This document shows positions 23,930 to 35,711 of a DNA stretch of 64,000 nucleotides, one piece after another. The notes under the pieces were generated by a model. The model was not told the origin of the DNA, did no database searches, and saw only the letters and a list, made by a program, of their open reading frames with translations. Within the stretch, counting starts at the first letter, position 1, and each line of letters opens with the position of its first letter. The stretch is taken from the NCBI GenBank assembly GCA_039583875.1, contig CM077166.1, forward strand, positions 79,482,564-79,546,563, given 5' to 3'. Made by a program: the position numbers and the translations under genes. This stretch comes from Platanthera guangdongensis. Lineage: Eukaryota > Streptophyta > Magnoliopsida > Asparagales > Orchidaceae.

Positions 23930-25368
23930 AAAAGCATAACAACCTAGTGAGAATCCAAAAAGGATGGCAAAGAAAGAAATACCATGGCCTAGAGGGAAAA
24001 TAATTCAATTAAGCTCCATGTATGCTCCAAAGAAAACTTTGGAATTTGGAAAAAAAGAGTCAGATTATTCATGGAGGTAACAGATCTAAGAATATACATT
24101 ACTGTGGTTGAAGGACCATTCATACCCATGAAAGTGTCAGTTCTTGATGCAAACATCAAGACACCCAAGACTTACATGGAAATGGATAAGGATGAAATCA
24201 TATTGGCCTCTATGGACAAAAGAACTCAGAATATTATAGTTAGTGCAATTGATGATTCAACTTTTCAGAATCTAATTCATTGCAGAACAGCTAAAGAAAT
24301 GTGGGAGTCTTTGATAGTTTATATGGAAGGTACTGAAGAAGTTAGAGATGATAGAAAATATCTGCTAAATCAACAGTATGAAGCCTTCAGACAAGATAAA
24401 AAAGATTCAGTGAATGAGTGTTTTGAAAAGTTCTTCAAAATTGTTAACAACCTGAGGACTTATGGCAGAAGTTTTACTAATTATGAACTTAATGATAAGT
24501 TCTTGAGGTCCCTGAACAAGGACTGAGACATCAAGATCTGTGGCATAAGAAAAATGGGAAACTTAGCCAACATAGACCCCCAAGCCCTATTTGGAAAGCT
24601 GTTGTCTCATGAGTTACATCATAATATCAGAAAATTTGAAGAAGAATTAGCCAGAGCACTCAATAGAGAAAAGACCTTGGCTCTAAAGGCTGAGTCATCT
24701 AGAAAAGTCAGAGAGAAGTCAATACTCACAGAAAAACTGGAAACTGCATCTAAGTGCTCAGAATCATCCTCAACAGAAGGAGAAATAACTGAGGAGGAAC
24801 TGTCACTAATCTCTAGACAGTTCAAGAAGATGTTAAGGAGAAGAAAACAAGGAAGATGGATGGGTTCAGCCGGAGACTCTTCTAACAAAAAGATCAATCA
24901 TCCAGAGAAAGACAAGAAGAAGAATTCTGGGGACAGGTATGGCTCTTTTCAGAATAAATATGTTAAAACTAATATAGTGTGCTATTGTTACAACAAGAAA
25001 GGGCATGTCATAGCTGATTGCCCAGCAAATAGGAAGTACAAAAAGTCTGAGAACTTGAAGGATGGACAATACAAGAAGGCTGACAAAAGCCTATTGGCAA
25101 AAAGACAGTTAACACTGTCTAACAGTGAGTCTGATTCATCTGAATCAAAAGAGGAGGAGGCTCTTATGGGCGTGATGGCCATTGAGGAAACTCAACCAGT
25201 AGAAGAAGATCAGGATTGTTCAGATCCTGCTAAGGTAAAATAAATCTCTAATAGTTTTCCTCAGATTCTTTGTTTGCATCAGAAAATGAATCATGTTCAT
25301 ATAGTAAAGAACATGATTCAGACATTGAAGCAGATTTTAACTCCCTTATCAATAGGTATGGGAAGGTA
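23930..25368 (+). pseudogene. Copia-1 gag (N-terminal and knuckle part), broken
   Basis: Gag packages the element RNA and forms the virus-like particle. The readable part starts around 24071 and contains the conserved GPF-IP, AKEMWESL, RQDKKDSVNECFEKFFKIVNNL and YELNDKFLRSL type segments of copia Gag (UBN2 family region). A TGA at 24524-24526 interrupts it. It continues in 24554-25243 with a Lys/Glu-rich helical region and a zinc knuckle at about 24979-25020 that reads CYCYNKKGHVIADC: the second Cys is one place off and Tyr stands in its position. A frameshift near 24070 removes the expected N-terminal segment. The reading is then cut by the TR-GAG insertion at 25374. Confidence 0.85.
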
Positions 25369-25373
25369 CTAAA
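25369..25373. other. Left target-site duplication of the TR-GAG element (CTAAA)
   Basis: CTAAA immediately precedes TGTAACACCC and is repeated exactly at 31088-31092 after the other LTR end. A 5-bp duplication is what LTR-retrotransposon integrase makes. Confidence 0.92.
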
Positions 25374-25414
25374 TGTAACACCCAAAATCTCACGATTGAG
25401 TGCGTGCTGGTCAA

Positions 25415-25925
25415 CACGGCCTGGGACACGGGCATGTCCCAAGCCATGTCCTGCTCTGTGCACTCAAGTGGGTCTCGAGTGGGTCTCGAGTGGGTGTCAA
25501 GTGGGTCTCGAGTGGGTCTCGAGTGTGTCTCGAGTGGGTCTCGAGTGTGTCTCGAGTGGGTCTCGAGTGTGTCTCGAGTGAGGCACACGGCCTGGGACAC
25601 GGGCGTGTCCTAGGTCGTGTCCTCCTTTGGGTCGATGAACTCTACTCGACGAAATGCACTCGATGATTCTCGAGAGGCAAGTCGAGTTGGGTACACGGCC
25701 TATGACACAGGCGTGTTAGAGGCCATGTCCTTCTATATTTGTGGCCAGGGCCGTGAACACGGCCTGGACATAGGCGTGTCCAAAGCCGTGTCAGGGCACA
25801 TGGCCTGTGACACGGGCGTATCATTTGGCCGTGTCCTGGTCGGGTTGACTCGGTTCCTTTGCCGCTTAAGGAACACGGCCTGTGAGACGCGTGACACGGG
25901 CGTGTCACAAGCCGTGTCAGCCCAA
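25415..25925. repeat. GACACGGGCGTGTC palindrome cluster, TR-GAG 5' LTR
   Basis: Motifs such as GGGACACGGGCGTGTCC (25590-25610) and TGACACGGGCGTGTCAC (25890-25910) alternate with ACACGGCC and GGCCGTGTC half-motifs. The 11-bp repeat and a TCGACGA-rich stretch (about 25628-25690) lie within it. Equivalent clusters in the 3' LTR are at about 29080-29510. Confidence 0.85.
25468..25577. repeat. Ten-copy 11-bp tandem repeat GTGGGTCTCGA
   Basis: Ten contiguous 11-bp units, GTG(G/T)GTCTCGA with one GTGTCAA-type variant; junctions create CTCGAG palindromes. The 3' LTR has only three units at 29140-29172. Confidence 0.95.
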
Positions 25926-27504
25926 GAAAATGCCTTTCTGGGCAAATCATGCCCGTTCATTTTCTTCAATTTGGATCTAGTGGTCCAGTCCTTGCCCTAC
26001 TGTTATAAAGCCGAGAATGGAAGGATAACCTTCCATTCGTCTTGGCTTTTTTATTTCTAAAGAGATAGGGAGAGAGAAGAGCAAGGAAGGAAGGAGGAGA
26101 AGGAATTCGACTGCCGGCAGAGCTTCAGCGTGCCGAATCGAGAGCCGAGTTCAGATTCGTGGAGGCAAGGCCGTGGCGGTGATTTCCATCTGGCTAGATT
26201 TTCATGGCTCCAAAGCGATTGTTAAGGGTAACGATCTCCTTCTTGGACAAGTAAAGTCCTCCTTTATGCATGAGCATGGAATCCTCCACCAAGCGGTGGA
26301 ATGCGTAAGTGATTCCAATGGGTTGATAGTTGATATCCCCAGTTGAGTCTGCATCTAGAGCCAGAAATGTGTAGTACGACATTGGCATGTGTGTAAAGCC
26401 CATCCAGACGGTTAGTCTGGATTGGTGTTGTGTATGTTGTGCTCCGGAGAAGACTCCGTGTATTGTGTGGATGCCTGTGAATTGTGAATACTTTCAAAAA
26501 CTCTGTATGAGCCCTTGTATTGTGTGTGCTGAACTGGAAAGTAGCTCTGCGAGAGCTGTGGGCTGAGCTGGGAAGGGAAAGCCGACCCGCATCAAGATCT
26601 GCGCTATTGACGAACTGAGCAACAGGAAAGGGCTGACATGTACCTGTGTTGTGAGAGATCGATTGGTGGCAATGCAAATGGGGGGTTGCGGGCCAGACCC
26701 GGGTTGCTGCACCACAGTGGTGGGTCGATCTGAAATGCTCAATGGTTGCCATGAGGTTAACACCTCTGAGTGGGATGGGCGAGGATGTCCCCAGCATTTG
26801 TGTTGTGGTGGACTAAGACCCATAGCCAACAAGTTAAAAACCTCTGATCGGTGGTGGTGCCAAGGATGATTCGGTACACCGTGAATGTGCCCTGAGTGCA
26901 CGAAGCGTCCGGCGGAGGTGGGCGCTTGTGATGTTGTTTTTCTTGAGAGCACTTGTTGTGATATAGATATATGTTGTGATTGCGATGCATACAGGGAAGG
27001 AACCACTGCCCCGGCTAAGGGGTAGGGTCGTTATAATTGGTCATCTAATGATGATCGTTGCTTTGTTTACCACCCTTACGGTGGATGTCCAACTGCAGGT
27101 GCTGACGGGATGAATTGGGTTGAGCGGGTTGAAGCCCTTGCTGCTTAAAGGCCCTTGAAGGCCATGCGAAGTCTTATACTTCATGTGTGGTCGGCCTGCG
27201 TGCCAATTTATGAAGTCATATTTGTAAAGAGAAACCTGTAAGGCCTTAATGCCATGAGCGTTTGTGTATTTGTATACATTCTTGGTGATATATATAAATG
27301 TGTTGTTTATATATTTAGTGGACATTCATTATGTTGAGTTCTTGCAATTTAAAACGCTTTCGCTCGAATGCTCTGAGTTAAGATGCGAGTAGAACGTGAT
27401 TTTGATATTCATACGTGATGCCGCCGTCTATTTATGAAATATGGCGTAGGGCCCCGGCCGGACCCACCGTTATATTCCATATAATGAATGGAGGCATTAC
27501 AAAG

Positions 27505-27516
27505 TAGTATCAGAGC
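27505..27516 (+). other. PBS of the TR-GAG element (mutated tRNA-Met type)
   Basis: TAGTATCAGAGC, one transition away from TGGTATCAGAGC, three bases after the 5' LTR end. The change may postdate insertion. Confidence 0.85.
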
Positions 27517-27664
27517 CCGGTTTAGGTTTTTGGTAGGAAGAACATATTTGAACTCAAGAATGTCCACTAGGAATGTAATATATGCACGTGAGGAGCGTGA
27601 GCATGTCGACAATGTAAATTTGCCATTATGGAATGGCCGCTAATGGTGTATTTTACATTGATAG

Positions 27665-28648
27665 GTGACGAGGAGTGGTGCTGGGCTGTCTGAGCCCCAG
27701 CGTTCTGATGAGATTGCGACACCAGCTGATGTGCCTACACCTCCTCTCTCGGCGGGGACCATACGTTTGGTTACTGAGACGGTGCTCACAGTATTACATG
27801 CACAACCTATTGGGCAGGCAAGGCGTGCCAGTACGGCTTGGTGCAAGGCAAGAACGTGTTGATGCTCTGGTTTATGAGCAAGCATATGACGAGCAACTGA
27901 AATGGTTTATGGATTTTCATCCACCTAGGTTTGGAGGGGCAGGTTCCCTAATGCAGGCTGAAGATTGGCTCGCAAGAGTGAAGAGGATCCTGATAGCAAT
28001 CGGGACTGCGGAGGGACAGAAAGTTACCTTAGACACTTTTTTACTAGAAGGAGACGCGAGGCTTTGGTGGTATGAAGTAGAATTGCACCACTTGGCAGGT
28101 CGAGGATTAGAGGAGCTCTCGATCGAAGAATTCTCAAGATTATTTCTGGCCAAGTATTTGCCAGTATCACAGCGAATTGCCATGGAAAATGAGTTCCAAT
28201 GTCTGGTGCAGGGTACGAGTAGTGTTGATACTTACCTGCATGAGTTTACTAGGCTGGGCATTATGCGAGGTCTACTTTTGCTGAGGAGGCGCAGAAGATG
28301 AATAGGTTCTATGAGGGACTTCGTGATAAGCTAAGGTTGGCACTCCCAAGTTCGGTGAAACAAGGCTTCCAAGCATTAGTAGATACAGCCCGTGAGTTGG
28401 AGAAGGATTTTAAATGGGTGCAGGACAAGAAGAACGTGGTAATGGAAAAGCCAGAATTCAATGTTTCACAGTCAGAACAATCAGAGTTTAGGAAACGAGA
28501 CAAGAAGAGGTTCAGGCCTATTGAACAAACTCCTTGGACTGTTGCTTCGGGAGCAACATATGGACAAGAACGTGTTGAGACATGTACATGTTTTAAATGT
28601 GGGAAGCAGGGACATATAGCCCGTGATTGTTGTAGTGGCGTCTTATGA
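27665..28648 (+). pseudogene. TR-GAG gag, frameshifted
   Basis: Ty3/gypsy Gag. It is read in three frames. 27665-27862 holds the Pro/Thr-rich N-terminus; it opens with GTG after ...TGATAG, so the true start or a splice site is unclear. From about 27830 to 28260 comes the Retrotrans_gag core (AEDWLARVKRIL, LEGDARLWWYEVE, EEFSRLFLAKYLP, EFTRL). 28298-28648 holds the FYEGLRDKLRL segment and an intact CCHC zinc knuckle CFKCGKQGHIARDC near the end (about 28590-28630). Shifts lie near 27830 and 28260. No pol follows. Confidence 0.85.
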
Positions 28649-29020
28649 GGAAAAGTTTAAGGCAGTGACAGAGTCATCTACATCCCGGGCGCAACCGCGA
28701 GTGTACAATATCGAATTACAAGAGCCTCAAATCTCAATCGGTGAAGTACAGTAGCCTCGAGGGTTTAGTATGGAACTACAAGAGGCCATAAAACGAATTA
28801 TGAGGGATGCGGATGAGCGGAAATAAGTGAACTTTGTTCCTTTCGTGATGTAAGATATATGGTGTATGTCTGTTTGTTAACGACTTGTGTTTGTGCGATA
28901 CCATGGGGTGAGACAAGCTGTGGCCTCTGAGCTCTAATCTGGATCATTTTATCAAGGTACAACAAAGGCGTGGTTATGTTGGTGTCTACAGTTGAGCTAA
29001 ATTTCGGGACAAAATTTCTT
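28649..29020 (+). other. Non-coding tail of the TR-GAG internal region
   Basis: After the gag end there is about 370 bp without a recognisable domain, where autonomous relatives would have protease and RT. I see no trace of pol, so it was lost long ago or never present. Confidence 0.6.
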
Positions 29021-29036
29021 GTAAGGAGGGGAGGGT
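29021..29036 (+). promoter_or_regulatory. Polypurine tract of the TR-GAG element
   Basis: GTAAGGAGGGGAGGGT immediately before the 3' LTR start TGTAACACC, the expected plus-strand primer. Confidence 0.9.
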
Positions 29037-31087
29037 TGTAACACCCCAAATCTCACGATTGAGTGTGGGCTGGTCAACACGGCCTGGGACACGGGCGTCA
29101 CGGGCATGTCCCAAGCCATGTCCTGCTCTGTGCACTCGAGTGGGTCTCAAGTGGGTCTCGAGTGTGTCTCGAGTGAGGCACTAGGACTGGGACAAGGGTG
29201 TGTCCTAGGCCGTGTCCTTTCTGGGTCGACGAACTCTACTCGATGAAATGCACTCGACGATTCTCAAGAGGCAAGTCAAGTTGGGTACACGGATTATGAC
29301 ACAGGCGTGTTAGAGGTCGTGTCCTTCTCTATTTGGGCCCAGGGCCGTTAACAGGGGTTGGACACGGGCGTGTTCAAAGCCGTGTCAGGGCACACGCCCT
29401 GTGACATGGTCGTGTCACATGGCCGTGTCCTAGTCGGGTTGAGTCAGTTCCTTTGCCGCTTAAGGAACACGACCTATGACACGGACGTGTCACAAGCCAT
29501 GTCAGCCTAAGAAAATGCCTTTCTGGGTAAATCATGCCCGTTCATTTCCTTCAATTTAGATCTAGTGGTCCATTCCTTTCCCTGCTGTTATAAAGCCGAG
29601 AATAGAAGGATAACCTTCCATTCATCTTGGCTTTTCTCTTTCTAAAGAGATAGAGAGAGAGGAGAGCGAGGAAGGAAGGAGGATAAGGAATCCGGCTGCC
29701 GGCGGAGCTCCAGCGTGCTGAATCGAGAGCTGAGTTCAGATTCGTGGAGTCAAGGCCGTGGCAGTGATTTCCATCAGGCTAGATTTTCATGGCTCCAAAG
29801 CGACCGTTAAGGGTAACGATCTCCTTCTTGGATAAGTAAAGTCCTCCTTTATGCATGAGCATGGAATCCTCCACCAAGCGGTGGAAATCGAAAGTGATTC
29901 CAGTGGGTTGATAGTTGATATCCCCGGTTGAGTCTGCATCTAGAGCCGGAAATGTGTAGTACGACATAAACATGTTGTGTGAAGCCCATCCAGACAGTTA
30001 GTCTGGATTGGTGATGTGTATGTTGTGCTCTGGAGAAGACTCCATGTATTGTGTGGATGTCTATGAATTGTGAATACTTTCAAAAGCTCTGTATGAGCCC
30101 TTGTATTATGTGTGCTGAACTAGAAAGCGGCCCTGCGAGAGATGCGTGCTGAGCAGGGAAGTGAATGCCGACCCGCGTCAAGATCTGAGCTATTGACGAA
30201 TTAAGCAACGAGAAAGGGCTGACCTGTACATGTGTTGTGAGAGATTGATTGGTGGTAATGCTTATTGGAGGCTGCGGGCCAGACTCGGGTTGCTGCACTA
30301 CGGTGGTGTGTCGATCTAAAATGCTCAATGGTTGCCGTGAGGTTAGCACCTCTGAGTGATATGAGCGAGGATGTTCCCAGCATCCATGTTGTGGTGGACT
30401 AAGGCCCATAGCTAACAAGTTAAAAACCTCTGATAGGTGGTGGTACCAAGGATGATTCAGTACACCGTAAATGTGCCCTGAGTGCACGGACCGTCTAGCA
30501 GAGGTGGGCGCTTGTGATGCTGTTGTGCTTGAGAGCACTTATTGTGATATAGATATATGTTGTGATTGCGATGCATACAGGGAAGGAACCACTGACCCGG
30601 GTAAGGGGTAGGGTCGTTATAATTGGTCAGCTAATGGTGACCATTGCTTTGTTTACCACCATTGGGGTGGATGTCCAACTGCAGGTGCTGACGGGCTGAA
30701 TTGGGTTGAGCGGGTTAAATCCCTTGCTGCTTAAAGGCCCTTGCAGGTCGTGCGAAGTCTTATACTTCATGTGTGGCCGACCTGCGTGCCAATGTATGAA
30801 GCCATATTTGTAAAGAGAAACCTGTAAGGCCTTAAGGCCATGAGCATTTGTGTATTTGTATACATTCTTGGTGATATATATAAATGTGCAGTTTATATAT
30901 TTAGTGGACATTCATTATGTTGAGTTCTTGCAACTTAAAATGCTTTCGGTAGAATGCTCTGAGTTAAGATGCGACTAGAACGTGATTTTGATATTCATAC
31001 GTGATACCGCCGTTTTTTTGAGAAATATGGCGTGGTGCCCCGGCCGGACCCACCATTATATTCCATATAACGAATGGAGGCGTTACA
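29037..31087 (+). mobile_element. 3' LTR of the TR-GAG element
   Basis: 2051 bp, collinear with 25374-27501. It carries only three 11-bp units (29140-29172) and a small extra GGCGTCACG near 29096. It ends GGCGTTACA and is followed by the target-site duplication CTAAA (31088-31092). Confidence 0.92.
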
Positions 31088-31092
31088 CTAAA
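31088..31092. other. Right target-site duplication (CTAAA)
   Basis: Exact copy of 25369-25373; copia-1 sequence resumes here. Confidence 0.92.
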
Positions 31093-31962
31093 GGCCTTAA
31101 TTGTAAGCAAACAACTTGCTAAAGATCAGGCCAAAGAGTTGGATATCTTGAGAGGAGTATCTTCTCATTTGATAAGTGCCAACATAAAGTTGGATTTACA
31201 AAACAGAGACTAATTGAATTAACCAACAAGATAGATAGCTAGGCAGAGGTGATAATTGAACAAGTCAAGACTGTCAAAGACCTGGAAGCAAAGCTTGCTC
31301 AGGAAAGACAGCTCTTGACTTAGTTCTCAAAGCTTAAGTCAGTGCTATCTATCATATATACCTTCTCTGCACCATTTAGAAGTGGTGTAGGGTTTGGTAA
31401 GAATAAAAAATTTAAAAAGAAGTTTGTTTCAAAAGATAAAATTCCAAGTGGTCCAGATATGCAACCTGTCAAGTATCTGCCTTCTAACAGATGCTTGAGA
31501 TCATGTGTTCCTGGACACATGATGTTTGAGTACTCTACCAGCAAGGTTAATAAAGAGCCTTGCTAGAAGGATCAGATGTCAAAAGGCAATATAGGCCAAG
31601 AACCACCACAGAATGAGATCAATCCATGAAGCCAAGGAATTCTTGGGTCTAATTCCAGTGTAGCTCACTCAAATCTGAAAGGTAAGGGTATGAATTATGC
31701 ACCTCTACCTTGAAAATTGGTTGAGAATTTTGTGGTGCACAAGAAAACCACTTCAAATGTGCAACCAAAGAGAAGATACAATAGATTTGAGTGTTTGTGT
31801 TGCGGGAAGGTTGGGCTTTTTGCCCTAGATTGTTGGTATAATCCAACAGGTCCTTCATATAGATTTCAACCACCTTTATTTAGAAAAAATGCCGTGTTTT
31901 ACAAAGCAAAGCCTAACAGGAACCAAGACCCCAAAACTTATTGGGTGTCTAACGTGAACTAA
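31093..31962 (+). pseudogene. Copia-1 gag, C-terminal part
   Basis: Continuation of copia-1 gag after the TR-GAG insertion. It contains a Lys/Glu/Leu-rich helical stretch with several stops and then 31717-31962, which has a second, degenerate zinc knuckle CLCCGKVGLFALDC (about 31790-31835; the His is Leu). The reading ends WVSNVN then TAA at 31960-31962. TTTGTGTTTGCAG follows directly before the pol reading frame, which is shifted by +1. A second knuckle before the gag-pol border is usual in Sirevirus-like elements. Confidence 0.75.
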
Positions 31963-33265
31963 TTTGTGTTTGCAGGTGGAGCCAAGTACCACTAATAGGC
32001 CAATATGGTACTTGGATAGTGGATGTTCCAGGCATATGACTGGATCAAGGGGTTTACTAAGAGACTACATTCTAGTTAAGAATGGACCAAAAGTCATCTT
32101 TGGAGGGTCAGAGAAAGGACTCACCAAGGGATATGATAACATTTCTAATGACCTAGTTACCATCACTAAAGTTGCTTATGTGGAAGGATTGAACCACAAT
32201 CTGATAAGCATAAGTCAGCTTTGTGATATAGGATATGAAATTGTCTTCCACAATGACAAGTGTCTGATAAGGAATTCAAGTGATCAAGAGATGATCTTGT
32301 CAGGCACTAGGAGTGGGAATATTTATTTTCTAAATTTCCTTAGTATAAGTAAACAATCACCAATATGTCTTGTAGCTAGTAAGAAAGACACTTTGTGTGT
32401 ACAGTGGCACAAGAGCCTGACTCACTTAAACTACAAAGCTATGAGTAAACTATTTTCTTTGGACTTAGTTAGAAATAGCGCAAAACTAAAATGCACCAAA
32501 GAAGGCATATGTCCTACATGTCAAAAATACAAACAAACAAAAGTCTCTTTTAAGAGTATTCAGTCCAGAAACACTAAAAGGTGTCTGTACTTACTTCATA
32601 TGGATCTATTTGGTCCTATGCAAGTTCTTAGTTTGAGAAGGAAGTATTATACCTATGTGATTGTGGATGATCACTGTAGGTTTGCTTGAGTGTTCTTCTT
32701 AAGGAAAAATTCTGAAACACTAGGCATCCTTGTTGATTTTGTCAAACAAATTCAGAATGAGATGGGATGTACTGTGGTCAAACTTAGAAGTGACCATGGT
32801 ACAAAATTTCAATCTGAAAGGATAACAAATTTCTATAAGGAACTAGGAATCCTTCAGGAGTTCTCCTCTCCAAGAACACCACAGCAAAATGGAGTTATTG
32901 AGAGGAAAAATAGAACTCTAATTGAGGCAGCTAGAACAATGTTGAGTGATACATCTCTCCCAGAATATTTCTGGACTGAGGCTGTAAACACAGCATGCCA
33001 GGTTCAAAATAGAGCATTGATCAACAAGTATCACAATAAGACTCCCTATGAACTAATGAAAGGCAGAAAACCAAATCTGTCCTATTTCAAAATTTTTGGA
33101 ATCAAGTGTTATGTCTTGGGCAATGAGAAAACTTATCTAACCAAGTTCTCAGAGAAATCATATGAAGGAATCATTGTAGGGTATAATCATCATAGCAAAG
33201 CATATAGGATCTACAACTTGAAACATCAAGTTGCAGAAGAATATATTAATGTAGTATTTGATTAA
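31963..33265 (+). pseudogene. Copia-1 protease and integrase, one internal stop
   Basis: The aspartic protease active site is in WYLDSGCSRHMTG (about 32008-32046). The GAG_pre-integrase zinc region has His residues in WHKSLTHL and CPTCQKYKQTK. The integrase core starts at HMDLFGPM with the first catalytic Asp. TGA at 32687-32689 replaces an expected Trp. The second part has SDHGTKF (second Asp) and NGVIERKNR (catalytic Glu), so the DDE triad is present, followed by KIFGIKCYV and the end of the core. A TAA closes it at 33263-33265. Protease cuts the polyprotein; integrase joins cDNA to the chromosome. Confidence 0.88.
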
Positions 33266-35124
33266 TCATCTGTTTTATGTAATGATATCTCTAACAGATC
33301 TAGTCTAGGTGGTGTAAAGTCTAGAATGTAAAAACTAAATATAAATGACTCACCTAACATAAATTTAGACATTAGGGACAATATAGAAGTTCCTTTACGA
33401 GATACTGCATCACCTCAGGGGGAGGAAGAGAATCACCCTAATCCTCATGCAGGACTCAGTGATAATAGACACCTTCTTGTAGCTGTTAGACATCTTAGAG
33501 ATCATCCTATAGATTAAATAATAGGTGATGCTAGATTAGGTGTGACTACTAGAACTAGACATCACAATGAGGTTCTATAATCTAGTTTTCTCTCACAGGT
33601 AGAACCTAAAAGGTTTGAAGATGCCAATTCAGATCCCAACTGGATTATGGCTATGCAAGAAGAGTTAAATCAATTTGAGAGATGCAAAGTCTGATGTCTA
33701 GTTCCTACACCTAGTGATCACAATATCATTGGCACTAAGTGGATCTATAGAAATAAATTAGATGAGTATGGGGTTATAGTCAAGAACAAAGCTAGATTAG
33801 TGGCTAAAGGATATAAACAAGAGGAAGGACTAGATTATGACCAAACCTTTGCATCTGTAGCTAGGCTAGAAGCCATTAGATTGTTTTTAGCCCATACAAC
33901 ATTCAAAGGATACAAAGTCTACCAAATGGATGTAAAGTCAGCATTCCTAAATGGTACACTAAAGGAAGAAATTTATGTAGAGAAACCACTAGGTTTTGTT
34001 GACCTAAAGACAAAAACTATGTTTTCAGATTACACAAGGCTTTGTATGGGTTAAAACAAGCACCTAGTGCCTGGTATGAAACCCTCTCTACCTTTCTTAT
34101 ATAGAACAAGTTCTCAAGAGGCAAGATAGATAAGATACTATTCCTTAGGAACATCAAATGTTCAAGCATATTAGTCCAGATTTATGTTGATGACATAATT
34201 TTTGGGTCTACCAATGAGATGTTGTGTAGTAAATTTGCAAGGCTTATTCAAGGCAAGTTTGAGATGAGCAGCATGGGTGAGCTAAAGTTCTTCTTGGGAT
34301 TCCAAGTTAGACAATCTGAGGATGGAATATCCATCTCTCAATCTAAGTTCACTAAGGAGTTGATTAAGAGATATGATATGGAGAATTCTTATACCATGAG
34401 AACTCTAATGGGTTCTACAGTGTCACTACATAAGGATGAATCTGGAAAACCAGTTGATGAAACCTTATATAGAGGCATAATTGGATCACTCCTGTATTTA
34501 ACTGCTAGTAAGCCAGATATTATGTTCTCAACATGTGTCTGTGCTAGGTACCAAGCATGCCCTAAAGAGTCTCATTATACTGCTGTTAAGAGAATATTGA
34601 GATATCTTAAGGGCACACCCAATCTTGGGATTTGGTATCCTAGGGATAGTGATTTTGAACTTATTGGGTAAACATTTGCCGATTTTGCAGGGTGTAAAGA
34701 AGACAGAAAATGCACTTTTGGAACTTGCCAGTTTATAGGGAAAAGACTCATCAGTTGGAGTAGCAAGAAGCAAGCAAGTGTTGATATCTTTACAGTAGAA
34801 TCAGAGTACATATCTGCTGGAAGTTGCTATGCACAACTATTGTGGATTCAACATCAATTACTGGACTACAGTATTCAGCTAAGTAAATCTATTATGTTCT
34901 GTAATTCTACTAGTGCAATTTCTATTGCCAATAATCATGTTCCACATAGTAGAGCTAAACATATAGAAATTAGATATCACTTTCTCAGTGAGAATGTAGA
35001 AAAAGAAAATGTTAGCTTACAACATATTCCAACTAAAAGACAAGTTGCTGATATCTTTAGAAAAACAATAGATGAAAATAAGTTCAATTATTTTAAGTTT
35101 GAACTAGGTATGTTGAATATTTAA
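33266..35124 (+). pseudogene. Copia-1 reverse transcriptase and RNase H, broken
   Basis: 33266-33640 is the integrase-RT linker with at least three stops. RT begins around 33640 ([61 protein letters not shown]). A frameshift near 34018 is followed by [12 protein letters not shown], a TAG near 34104, and the intact catalytic YVDDIIFGS (YVDD at 34183-34194). [15 protein letters not shown] follows. TAA at 34669 separates RNase H (34672-35124), which has DRKCTFGTC, WSSKKQASV, VESEYISAGSC, HSRAKHIEIRYHF and QVADIF. Confidence 0.88.
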
Positions 35125-35711
35125 TAAATATTTACGCTTAAAAGAATGACTAATTAGGAATGCAAATATTTTAAAATTTTTACTTTAATTAGTCAGGACA
35201 TATAAGTCAGAACACAACATTTGACTAAGTCACGGATTGTGTCGAGACACCAGGGTGTGTGTCGACACTATTGGTACCAGGTATATCAAGACACCACAGC
35301 GTGTGTCGACACTAGTAGAAAAGGTGTGTCGAGACACGTGACTGTGTGTCAACACTGATTAGCAGACATGTGTCGACACCAATAAAATAATGTGTGCCAA
35401 GACATTACAAGTTTGTGCCGAGACCTTTAGGTCTGTGTCGAGAAACATAAAACTTGTGTCGACACATGTTGACACATTTCAACAGCTTAGGTTTTCTTGG
35501 TCGACTACAAAAATTTCCCAATATTGAGAAAAACACTAAATGCAGTGCGTCTTTTCACCTTCAAAAGACTGATTCTATAAATAGTAGATGTTAGGTTTTG
35601 TCGACTTCACTCGCCAGTAATCTTGAGACACTAATTGTTGTGTGTCGAGACCTATAAATCCATAGTCGACACCCATCTAACTCAAGATCTTTCACCAAGA
35701 GTGGCACCAAA
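35125..35711. repeat. Post-pol spacer of copia-1 with GTGTCGACAC motifs
   Basis: Non-coding. From about 35220 to 35480 it has about a dozen TGTCGACAC or TGTCGAGAC motifs at 25-40-bp spacing, with more at 35640-35680. This is the same motif as in the LTR minisatellite at 22355-22875, here upstream of ORFx. Confidence 0.85.

Larger units (their letters stand above)
25374..27501 (+). mobile_element. 5' LTR of the TR-GAG element
   Basis: 2128 bp, TGTAACACCC...GCATTACA. It includes an 11-bp tandem repeat (25468-25577), CACGGGCGTG motif clusters (about 25415-25925), a unique middle part, and a GC-rich block GGGCCCCGGCCGGACCCA near 27451, about 40 bp from the end. It is 77 bp longer than the 3' LTR, exactly seven 11-bp units net. 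Confidence 0.92.
25374..31087 (+). mobile_element. Gag-only Ty3/gypsy element (TR-GAG type), non-autonomous
   Basis: A 5714-bp element with two LTRs (25374-27501 and 29037-31087) that begin TGTAACACCC and end TTACA. It has a tRNA-Met-type PBS, a single gag region, a purine-rich tract at the 3' LTR and an exact CTAAA target-site duplication. The internal region is only about 1.5 kb and holds no protease, RT, RNase H or integrase. It would need a partner's Pol. The gag is chromovirus (Tekay/Del)-like, related to the fragment at 62760-63917. Confidence 0.9.

Noticed and set aside
26264..27006. Antisense ORFs of 170-177 aa in the TR-GAG LTR, with a 152-aa counterpart at 30080-30538
   Set aside because: Both LTRs descend from one sequence, so retained openness is weak evidence. 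No recognisable domain and the reading differs in length between the LTRs.
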